64,000 nucleotides of DNA, from the NCBI GenBank assembly GCA_964036155.1, contig OZ038423.1, positions 40,129,249 to 40,193,248 of the forward strand, given 5' to 3'. Made by a program: the position numbers and the translations under genes. The notes below the pieces were generated by a model that saw nothing but the letters and a program-made list of their open reading frames with translations, was not told the DNA's origin and did not search any database. Shown here piece after piece: positions 37,601 to 49,600 of the stretch. Each line of letters starts with the position of its first letter. Within the stretch, counting starts at the first letter, position 1. Source of the DNA: Diploscapter coronatus. Taxonomy: Eukaryota > Nematoda > Chromadorea > Rhabditida > Rhabditidae.

Positions 37601-40600
37601 AATACTTATGAAAACCATCCGTAACTCATAAAAGGAAAATCAACTCACAGTCAAGTCTATTCAAAAGAAACGTCCATTGGAAAAGAAAGAATTCATTCCG
37701 AATCCTATCGATTCTGCCGAATTTTACCCGCAAATATTTTCTTGATTAATATGTGTTACTTTTGACAAATTTCCACAGAAACTACTAATCGCTTTTGGAT
37801 AAACATTATTTTTATCTGCCAGCAGCGCGGCGTTATCAATCTCACCACATTGCGTCATCATCGTCATTACCTTTTCTTCTTCAACTCTAATAGCAATATC
37901 ATTTCATTCTTACATTTTCAGAAGAAAAAATGAAAGATCTGCAAACTAAAATGACAATTTAAATAATTCGATTATTTCAGTTACGCAGTGGCACCAATGT
38001 CAGCTTCATATGCCATGCCAGCCGCCGGCTATGCAGTTGCACCTATTCCAGCTCCTGTAAGTTATACGAAAATTAAAAACAAAAATGCATGAAGATAATG
38101 TATTTATGTAGCAAACGATTAATGTTTAATGTTCTAGACAAAAATGCCCGTATTCAATTCTGATTCTGAAAATTTGTTTCGAATTTTCAAAATTGAAATT
38201 TCGAACTATCCTGATTCAAGTCAAGTGATTATGAAAGAACTTTCGGATTTTATCCAGTTACAAACGTTATCTAATTCCTTGAGGGAAAGCTGTAATATAT
38301 GAAAACTTCACTTGGCTATATGTATGATCAGATGAGTGTAAAATTTCATCGATTTTATTATAAGTTTCACCACAAAATCACGAGTTTTTGGATTGCATAC
38401 TTATTTGTTCATATGTGTCACAAATTCCAGGCCGCACCAGCAGTTCCTCCTCCTCCGCCCCCACCTCCTCCACCAGCATCGGTAAGTTGGATTACGTGTT
38501 CAGTGTCAAAAATATATATATATCATTTAGAGCGTTTGAAAATTATAAGTCATAATTATCGGCCTCGGGTATTGAATGCGATAGACTAAAGTTACAATTA
38601 ATTTTGAAGAGCATGTCAAATTTATGTAAATTTGATTTCAGTTGACGATATTTGTAAATACACATCTTAATTTCCACATATAAAATCTTCGTTTACATGT
38701 CTTAAGCGTCAGCAAATCCTTTACATGCTCGAATTTTGAAGTGCAGTATTCGTTCAATCGTGCTTGCAATTTGAAGGAAAAATGCTTTTTTCAGTGACCA
38801 GTGAAAGTTTGTAAACGCAAGATTGGTTAAAGGAACACCAAGTTCCATCATTTTCTAAAATCGGATTTGGGTGGAATTTTTCTGAGTTTTCAATGAACAA
38901 ACAATGTGATTTGGAAAAATTTAATCCAAATCAGATTATCATAGATGGAAGAATATGACGTATCAAAATTGCCTTGCCTTTCCAAACTTTCGTTCGCCAC
39001 TGTATGCTGAACGTTAGGGGGATAAGAGTTGATTGCATTATGCTGCAAAATCGAATGTTTGATGTGACTTATGTTTCGATGCAAAAATTTCTTTGCAATG
39101 TGATTTTTTAGAAATAATTACCGAAATGTGATTTGATTTCTTGCAGTTATCTCTGATTAACGATAATCAATCAAAATCTAATCATACAAATTCTTATCAA
39201 AAATTTTCAGTCATACGCAGGAATCTCTGGAGGCGGTCTCGTCGGGCCAGTCATCGGAGGCGATGTAAGCCGTTTCAAAATTCTGATAACAACTAATTAT
39301 TCAAATTCAGGGCGGCTCAGTCGGTGGTGGCGGCGGCTACGCTGATTCTGGTTCCGGTTAGTCCTTTTTCATTTTCTTTTCAACTTTATGCGCGCAAATT
39401 CATGAACGATGAAATTGAATACTGAATAGTATGATTAACAAATCGCGAATTTTTAGTCGAGACATCGTTAACCAATTGCATGAGACTAATTCCAATAACA
39501 TAACAACGCTGAAACGTAACTGAATTAACGAGTAACATGGTACAGAAATTTGACTAATAGATGAGAACTGCAATGTCAAAACTGTTCGAATCAGAGACTA
39601 TGAATTTGTTGGAGTTTGTATCAGTTCAAGAACGAATTTTATAACCCTAGTCTGCTCAGATTAAGAATTGCAAAGAATGAGTACGAAATAATTTCCCGGC
39701 TATTCGCTTGAACTATCTATGAATTGTCTCGTTTGAAAGCTTGCTTTCATTGAAATGAAACGCGAAATGCATGTTGTATGGCTAAAGCTGTCCATTAACA
39801 GCCTGACTGACGCTTTGCTTGATGCTTCAGGAAATAACGGCGGCGGTGGTGGAGGCGGAATGGATTATGATGGAGGACATCATGAAGGAGGCGGAGGTCA
39901 TGAAGACGGTCATGAAGGCGGACATGAGGGCGGAGGCGAAGGAGGACATTCCGAGAAGGAAGGAGGCCACAAAGAGGAGGGCGGAGAGTCCGGAGAGAGC
40001 CAAAAGGAAGGTTCGCAGTTTGTCAGAATCGAGCTGGTGTTATGAACTTCACGTATTGATGCACAAAAGTTTGGGAAAATGCATGATATTTGACGCGTTT
40101 CATTTATCAACGTTCACTGAACAATTTGAATGATGTTTGAAGAATTATTGTGGTTCAATGAGTTTTTCAAAGATTATAGGTTTCTTCTATATCGGCTCGG
40201 TAAATCAGATGAACTAAGCCTTTCAAAATATCCTCATTGCTCCAAACTTTTGCGCATCGATGTATGTTTTGGAGCAGTAATTTTTCCTGCATCATGTGTC
40301 GAAAGGCGAGTTCCAAAATCGTTTCAATCGAAGCTGATTAGACAGTTTTTTCTTTTCCGCAAACTCGTCTTTCTTCGACAATCCCGTGCTAGCATAATTG
40401 CTCCAGAACGAAAGTGAAGTTTGTTATCACCAAGATGTGCTTGATTACTGCCAATAGAAATGATCTCTCAGGGGGTCATGAAGAAGGCGGTCACGACGAC
40501 GGGCACGGTGGAGAGGTATAATTCCTAGGGATGCATTTCGGTTATTGGCTAGCTTTGCAGGGACTCGTATTCGAAGAGCACATTCACGAGGAAGGAGGCC

Positions 40601-43600
40601 ACAAGGATGAAGAGAAGAAGGTATACTAATTTGCTACCTAACATTTGTATTGCTTAGCATTCATGCATCGGTTTTAATTTTCCCCTAAAATGTATTCCAT
40701 TGCAAATTTTGCAGTTATTTACTTACCTTAGCTATCCTGAAATCGCTACAATTTAACAGTTTTAATTGTGAATTAAACCCAATGCATAAGCATGCTAACG
40801 CTTATTACATCTGCTAATGAATGATGCTGCTGCATGAGTTGATTTGAAGGAGGAAAAACACGACGACAAGAAGGATGACGGACATGGTAGGGCCTGAGGG
40901 GTCAAGTCTAATTGCCTTTTATGCTAAGATTGGCACATCAAATCTCAAGTGCATTATCTATATTCATTAGTTACCTTCATTTTCTTTAATAATTTTGACG
41001 ACTTGTTTATCAAAACTGATTATTCAATTTACGCATATTGAGGTCATTGTAAAATATGCGAACCATTTGATCAACTTTCATCCTATTTTTCACAATTTAC
41101 TAAATTATTTACTTATAATTTCTCATTATTGGGTCTGGGGCAATCTTTCTTCTACACACGTTTGATGTGCCAATCGACGAATTTAACGCTAAATGATTTT
41201 TGTTTTGATTTTGACTTGACACCTCTAGGTAAAGAAGAAGAGAAGAAGGCTGAGCCTGAGGAGCATCACGAAGAAAAACACGAGGAAGAGAAAGATGATA
41301 AAAAGGAGGACGACAAAAAGGAGGACGACAAAAAAGAGGATGCCCATAAGGAATCGGCAGGTGGAGGATCTTCAGATGGATATGGTAGTTATGATACAAG
41401 TGGTGTGTAATGATTTAATAATTTTAATAATTTATTGCTTCTTAATTCATTTTTATGCTATAAAGCTTCTAATAGAAGTCCGCTGCTATTGCATGAAAAA
41501 CGTAACGTTTTTGTTAGTTTCTAATTTTTCTAAAAAAACTATTTATGCTCTGCGATATTGCGTAAAATTTAAAAGTATACATCAAATTAATATCAGACGC
41601 CATGACCGTCTATTAGAGGTTTTATAGTACGTTTTTGCTTGTTGCTGCTTCTGCCATTAATTAAATTTTGCTTAATAAATTTCGCATTCGATGCAATATC
41701 TAAATTTTCCAAGTTAAAATTCACAACAATACTAAATGTTAATTGTCGTTGTCTGACTAACTTTCATGACCGTACGGCAACTCGCATTTCTATTCCTATC
41801 TAAATATCATCAGAAGTGATCGATATCTACAAATATCATGAAAGACTAATGATTTAATTAAGACGTGCACTTTATATGCGCAAAGAATACATTATTTTAT
41901 CATTGGTTTATAGAGTAGACCTATTATTCCTATTCGGTAAATTAATTTACTTACAATCCCTAGAACTATAACATCGAAACTGTTAGTTTGCGAAAGTGAA
42001 ATTTCTAATCCACAACAAACGCTCAGTTTATTTTGTGAAGAATCAGATCTGCAAATTTGTAACAAATCACTTCAGACTCATGCAAATAGTTCGAAATACG
42101 CAAAGCACGATCGCATGTCAAATTTCTACATGCGATGAAGTGGCGAGTTGATGAAATAAGCGCTAAAAAGTAATGCAGTGGGAAAAATAGTGAAGATTTC
42201 ATCGAAGGCAAATGGGACGTGCATCATTTTATTTTAGGTATTATTTTGTGCACCGATATCTATCTATAAACTTTAAAGAATACAACTCGTTGAACATATT
42301 TTGAAAAATAGATAAAACACTCTGCCTTTGCTAAATGCAAACGGTTATCTCATAACACTACGATGAAGAGTTCCATGTGTTTTCGGTAGATAATTTTGCA
42401 ATTAGCGCGTACCATAAAACCTGTGATAGAAGTCCGTGAATTTACATTTTGGTCTAAAATATTTGAACAACTCAAGTTTTCATTTATCAACATCACCTAT
42501 CTATTGTAATCACAGTAAATCGTGAGAAAACGATCCTTAACACACTAAACAACACTTCCAGAAACGTCAATTTTCCTCATGTTAGACTAACTAGGATTTT
42601 TAAAGTGGACTTCTATTATAGGTTTTATGGCATAATCTGAACAGCATTGAATGCTTTCACCAAATCCTTATCATGCAACTCTTAATTGCATATGTGTACC
42701 TTTCGTAAACTCGCCACCTCATCGCATAGAGGTTGGTGATGAATAACACTGTTCTGTCCTTTCCTAGCTTTGGTTAGATGTGCCAATCCTTTCTTCGTGT
42801 TGCATTTGTGAACGCATCTAACCAATGTTCTTTGGGAAAAGCTGGCATGAATGTTGGTCGGCAACGGTGATTAGCATATCTAACGATATCTATGTCATTT
42901 TTCACTCTGCAGAGAAATCATCAGACGGAGGAGGCGACCAATATAAGGAGCCTGAGCACGGTGATTCGTATGCCACGGAGAAGAAGGACGAGTACAAGCA
43001 GCCTGAACAGCACCAGGACAGCTACGCGACAGAGAAGAAGGATGAATATGCACCTGGTGGAGAACAGAAGGACGAGTACAAACAGCCGGAGCAGCATCAA
43101 GACAGCTACTCTACAGAAAAGAAGACAGATGAATACAAACAGCCTGAGGAAAAGGATGAATACGTGCATTCTGCATCGCACCTCGTTCAGGAGATTCCGC
43201 CAGGCGAACGAACTACTGCAAAAGCTGGTTGGTTGCGGGCAAACATACTAATATTTGTGCTTGAAAAGGAAAACGATAGTTAATCAATTATATTGGAGTG
43301 AAAGAAATATTAAGAAAACTAGTACATTTCAGTAACATCTTTTCATAAAATGAATGATACTTTCTTCTTCAAAGACAATTAACAAGAATTTTTTCCCTTT
43401 CTATTTATTTGTAAAATCAAAGCGTACTGCGAATGCGGATGAAATCGAAAGAGTTTACTGGCTGATGGATGTTTCATTAGAAATTTACTTTCAAGATACG
43501 AATTTGTTTAAAGTTTCTTTGGAATTTTGATCTAACAAAATATTCAAAAAGAGATAAGTTCTGCTTCCACGCCAAAGCAGACTTGATCCAAATCTTTCTA

Positions 43601-46600
43601 GCGGATTCCTCTTTAAATAAAAATATTGATCCAAAATTATTTTGCGGACCTTCTCCCCTATAACTAAAAGTTTCGATTTAAGATCTGCCTAGGTTGTCTG
43701 ATTCAAACTTTTTTTTTCAAATTTCGTTTCAAATTTAAAATAGTTCAAAACGAACATATCGATTTCGGAATTTTGAAACCCAACTCAGTGGATCTCTGTG
43801 TTTGTGAACGGTTGTACTTGCCAAAGGATAGGGAAGCCAGTGAGTTAGGAAAGTAGGAGGAATAGGAAAAAGAGCCGTTGACAAGTGAGGTGTCTATTCA
43901 CTCGTAGAACTGGAGAAATTACCTCTTATCTGTTTAGTCAAAACCAATTTCACGTACACAATACAGAATACAGAGAAAGTGCTCTAATATTTAGTAACCA
44001 AAACGTGGCATTATCGTTTCCCTTTTCAAGCAAAACCCAAATAACTAAATGGCTAAATAACTCGATTAACATGCTTACTAATAGATATCGGTGAAAGCAA
44101 TTATGCCTCGTACCATGCAATGCCAACTGCATCCGAATCGCACGGGGATGATCACGGGTCCGAGCACGAGCAGGAAGACAAATATCCCTTGCCCAAAGAG
44201 CATGAAAAAGCGCAAGAATCCTATGCATCTCCTGCAAAGTCGGCCGACAGCTATGAGACTGAGAGTTCGCATGAGTCCGCCCAGCCCCCTACCCCGCCCA
44301 AGTCATCCGACCACTTCGAGTCGGGTGGCGGTCACGATTCTTATGCTGCCCCAGCTTCTGCCAAATCTGACAGCTACGAATCTTCGGCTGGTCACGATTC
44401 TTATGCGAGCAAGTCTGCTGACCAGCACTCCGAGCCTGCGCCATCGCATGGTTTGTCCTTTCAAATGTCCATACCTGCATCGCCTAAGCACGTCGTAAAT
44501 GAAACAAAATATTGGCGTGAAATGAAGAATCTAGAATAAGATTTGCAGATCATGAAAACTCTGATGATCATTCAAAGATCATTGTAAGTTTTGCAAGAGA
44601 AACGAATTATTTTGCATGCAGACGAGAAGTTTGGAATGATTGAATGTAACAATGCAGTTCATGTTGCGAGTAGCAAAATATTAACCCAGTAATTTATTTA
44701 ACATTAATTAACAGAATTCCAAAGTAACGATGTGACAGACGACAAGCACGACCAAGTAGATGACGGTGGCAGTGAAGGCTACATGACGAAGAAGGACGTG
44801 GACGAGAAGTACAATTCCGATAGTGCACTGCAAAGCATGAGCTCTGAAGATGGTAACCTACATTTCGCTTCTTCTAATCAACGATAACAATGACTCACAG
44901 AGTGAAATTGATACGACTTTTGAGGTATTATTATGCCAAACTCGTTCAATTTCGTTCCATGAATAATTTTCAACACCAATCAATGCATGCTCCAATAATC
45001 AACCAACTCACTAATCAACACAGGGGTATTCAATTTCGTGATAAATATGAGCACAAAATGAATATGATGGTGTGATAATGCATAAATGAATGTATGCATA
45101 AGTATGCATAAATGTTTGGCAATGTGGGAGGTATTTAGGAAATGCCGGTAGCTATTCATCTGGTCAATCGGCCGGTTCCTACAGCGCCCCAGGTGGAGGC
45201 GGCTATCAAAGCGGAGCACCAATACCCGTTGAACCATTACCTGCTGCACCCATCTCTGGTGAGCACGTCGATATTTTTAGTTTATCTTCATGTATCAAAG
45301 CTTCAAAAATAGGTGGAGTTCATGCTATGTCGCAATTTTCATATTCATAGATTCATATAATTTACTTTTTCTTTCTTCATCTCGAAAAATGTCAAGAGAA
45401 TTTTAGGTCACGAACATTAGATTTACAATATTGCAAGATTCCACCTATTTTCAAAGAAAGTTCATCGGACACTCGTTTAGAATGTTCATCAATTTTTAAA
45501 AGAAAATGATGTCGATAAGAATGAAAAGTGGATGAACTTTCTAAATGAGTGGAAAGTGAATTTGAAGAACTTTACAAAAAGTCTATTTCAAAGTGGCAAT
45601 ACGTATTCGGTTGAGAAATCAGAATTTCTCGGAATGACGAAATAGCATAACGCGAAATGACAAAGCATTTTGTGCCAATTTTGAGAACATGTAAAAATGA
45701 TGGAACGCAATAGTAATTAGTAGAAATTGGGAAGGAAAAATAATTAATTCGCCATCTTCGCGCTTTGCCAAATTCAAAAAGCGTCTATTTGTTTCGCGTT
45801 ATTCCTTTCGTTACTGCGCTATTTCCCCGAACTCTCATTCGGTTATTAAAATCAATCGAAAACGAAATTTAATATTTTTCACCATGTTTTCATCCAAAGC
45901 AAATTATTTTTGTAAATCTATACTTATGTAATCATCTTATGTGTATAGGAGGAGGAGCTAGCTATCAGCCTGGACCATCCTCAGGAGGCTACAATAGCGG
46001 TCCTGCACCTGTTGTGTCAAGCGGTGAGCACTATTTGTAGTTTTTATTTTATCACACATTATCGAGTAAATAGGAAGAGCTTATTTTTCATAGTGGAATT
46101 ATAGCACTTATTATTTCATAATTCCCCACTTTTCACTATGAATTTGAACTTTCGTCCCGTAATTTTGATGACAAATAATCACATCACAACAGAGGTGGGC
46201 AGGAGTTGACTCTGAATTTACTACTTTTTGCCGACTCCGACTCCGACCCACCCTTGGTCACAATTGGTTTTGCAAAATATCGGTGGAAGTACCCTTAATC
46301 GTTAATATGTGTTAGGTGATTCGAGTTATCAAAATGGTCCGTCATCGGGCGGTTCATACAATAGTGCACCTTCTGCTTCTCTTTCTCTTCCTGGTGAGCA
46401 CACAATTCTATCGCAACACAGTACTTTCCCATTTATGTAATTGTATGACATGCATACGTGTTATGTCAAAGCTCAATAATCAAAATATGCCGATTGTGAA
46501 ATGGAAACCATGTTGTGAAGTAGATAATACCCGGAGAGCTATAATGCAATTTTCAAATATTTCAAGCATTTTCCCAATGTGATATTCCATGCCTCACAAT

Positions 46601-49600
46601 TCAGCATAAAAACGAGGACTTTCTGCATCTGTCATTAGCTGATCATTACCACCGTTTATGTTTCTCGTCAACCTTTTCCTTTTCTTCTACCAAAATCTTG
46701 TGGTAAACACAAATGGCAATGGTGATCAGTCGATGGTAAATATACAGTAGCTGGCAAAAGTATCCGGTCACCTATGAAACCTCGAGTGCTTGGCTTTAAC
46801 ACTTGTGATGATCCAGTCGGAATGAAATTTGCACAGATAAAGCAAGCACAATTCAATAAAAGATTGCCAGTTACGTTTGAATTAGATCATCATAGATGTT
46901 AAAACCAGACCTCAAATTTTCATGGGTGGCCGAATACTTTTGCTCTCTACTGTAGAACTGTAGGAAGCTAAAAATGAGCACGAGTGATTTAAAATGTATA
47001 GGTGGTGGTGACTCAAGCTACCAAAGTGGTCCATCTTCTGGGGGATCTTACAACAGCGCACCTTCCGCACCTGTCTCCGGTGAGCACATAATTCTGTCAC
47101 GACACGATACTATCATTCCTGCGTATCGAGATCGAGAATAAAAATCGGCGCAAGAAAGGAAGCTTTCCAAACCGAAATCTTGCATGCCCTTCTCTGCGCC
47201 AAATCTTATTAACAAACTCGATAATTGGGCCTGATATTTCACACGTGTTATGTAAAATTTCGTAAATTAAATTGCAGTGATACTTGAAACGAATATCATA
47301 TTGTGAAGGGAATAGTATCTGAAAGCTAAACTTTTGTCTCCATTCTTTATATTTGAAAGTTTCAATCAATGTGATATTCTGTTCCTCACAAAATCGTTAT
47401 CGAAAACAATGCACAAATAATTGCAAATGTGTATAGGTGGAGGTGATTCAAGTTACCAAAGTGGCCCATCTTCCGGGGGATCTTACAACAGCGCACCTTC
47501 CGCACCTGTCTCTGGTATGCACAAAATCTGCCACACAATGGCTTGATGGATGCAATGAATGAATATCACACTGAAAGAAAACTTTCATAGGAAGGATTGC
47601 ATAGAAAGATTTAATTTGTTCTAGCTGAGCTTAAAAATTTTTGTGAGAATTACAATCACGATTTTATTTATGGTTAGGCATTTCACTTGTGGTATTTTTT
47701 CAAAAAGAGATGAGGCAGACAGCAATGAAAGAAATATTGTCAGCCTACTAAGCTCTGAAACATTTACAAAATCAAAAAATTTCTGAAGTTTCGATATATG
47801 GTGTGACATTCATTCTTCCATTAACTCAAAATTATAAAACGAGAATGATCTTCCAAAATGCTCTCATTGTTTCTGTGCATAGGTGGTGGAGACACGAGCT
47901 ATCAAAGTGGCCCCTCTTCTGGCGGCTCTTACAGCAGCGCACCTTCCGCACCTGTTCCAAGTGAGCACTTATTATTTCTAAGAATCGAGTTGTCACAATC
48001 GTCATTATTTGATGCAAAATTCACGGTGTTCTGTATTTGACGGTGGATGTCATACAAATACGGCTGCACTTGCAACGGTATTTTTTCTTATTTCTCTGCT
48101 TTACTATATTCCTTAAACTCTATATCTGTTAGCAAGCACAGTCGTATGCATATTATCTGCCGACAAGTGCAATACATGAAGCCAACATTCACCGCGGTAT
48201 CAATCAAGCGCACTTTGAAAGACGAATGAATATGCATAATTCTAAAACTCATGACTCAAAATAATACTACTCATTCAAAATTCACTACATAGTGCGCGAG
48301 ATGTAAATGTGAAGCAAAAATCTAATTGTTCAATATGTATAGGTGGAGGCAGCTACCAGAGTGGACCGTCATCTGGTTCTTACAGTGCACCTGCACCTGC
48401 ATCTGGTGAGCAAATTATTTGGTTAGATCAGGATTCAAATGCATAATTTGCAAGATAGCACAACTAACTGATCTGCTAATATTTGAGTATCAATCAACTA
48501 AAATGATGAATATCATACTGAACACTGAAGCATGCCCAATTTTGTTTCAACTTCAGTGCGAAACTAATTTAGATAAGTGTTTTAATGCATAATCTAATGC
48601 ATACAACATCGCATCCTCACTTGTGCATAGACAATGATGATTAATTATAATTTAACACGTTCATGCACAAATTTCACGATATCTAACACAGTAACACATG
48701 CAGATGAGTCCACTTATCAGAGGAGGCCTGATGCTGCTGCTTCTGCAAATAGTGCTAGTTATCAACCAGCTCCGAAAGGATCAAATTATCCCACGCTTGC
48801 TTCTGTAGACGAACCCAACACTTCCTCGTATCAAGCTCCAGTCAATCTACCTCCTTCGCCTGCTTATCAACCACCAATTGAAAAATCGAGTTATCAAGCT
48901 TCGTCGAATAGTCAGGACTATCCTGCCCCATCGCAATCTTCGAGCTACCAAGCGCAAGCTCCTGCCAGTCAATCATCGTCTTATTCATCGCCCCAGGCTT
49001 CGTCCAATCAGCTTCAGCCACCTCCTTATCAACCCTCATACTTGAGCGGTTCAGGTTATAATTATCAGTTGCCTGCCAGTAGTCCGAGTTATCAAGCCCC
49101 ATCAAGTGCCTCATCCAGTTATCAGGCTTCAGCTAGCGGACCTCAACCACCACCCTACCAGTCTTCTGCCAGTCAATATCAACCCTCCTCATACGAATCA
49201 CCTGGAGGAGAAAGCTCGAGCTATAATCAGCCACAGGCTCCCTCCAGTCAATCCTCATCTGCGTATTATCCCTCTTATCAGGCATATGGCAACAGTCTCA
49301 GCTATCAAACATATGGAAACTTGCTGAATTACCAGTTTCCTGGCAGCAATCCAAGTTATCAAGCTCAAGCTCCTGCAATTCCACCAGTGTCCTACTCATC
49401 TCGTCAATCACCATCTAGTGGAAATAGTCCGAGCTATCAAAGCCAGTCGAGCTCTTCGAATTACCAGTCTTACAACAGCGATCAGGACTATCAAGCTCCT
49501 TCAAGTGCATCATCGAGCTATCAACCCTCTGCCAACAACCTTAGCTATCCAGGCCCGTCAATCTCGTCGAGGTATCAGGATTCGGTTTCTCAAAACAACC

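Larger units (their letters stand above)
31887..37980 (+). other. 6.1 kb second intron of the GRL gene
   Basis: Contains no convincing nested gene. It holds two MITE-like elements (34568, 36183), a GATTGGGTT tandem repeat (about 32531-32566), and several pyrimidine- or purine-skewed islands (31960-32430, 33240-33450, 35080-35270, 36530-36800, 37290-37480). All other large introns of this gene are below 1.6 kb, so it may hold regulatory elements. Confidence 0.5.
45949..48405 (+). repeat. Tandem array of six duplicated SYQxGPSSGG exons with their introns
   Basis: Exons 45949-46023, 46316-46393, 47002-47079, 47437-47514, 47883-47960 and 48343-48405 encode near-copies of GG[GD]xSYQxGPSSGG[S]YxSxP[SA]APV. 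Four are exactly 78 nt; all begin and end in phase 1 and most donors read GTGAGCAC. The introns are related too: those after 46393 and after 47079 share GTGAGCACA-AATTCT, ACGTGTTATGT, ATATTGTGAA and CAATGTGATATTC in the same order. Repeat spacing is 435-460 bp where no transposon has inserted. Confidence 0.85.

Noticed and set aside
39819..40417. Open frames 39819-40133 and 40130-40417 on the plus strand
   Set aside because: The first is a shadow frame of a GRL exon. The second runs across the MITE-like element at 40056-40262.
44549..44583. Possible extra GRL exon (DHENSDDHSKII)
   Set aside because: It has an acceptor and a GTAAGT donor, but including it would put a stop into the next exon. 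Skipping it keeps phase 1.
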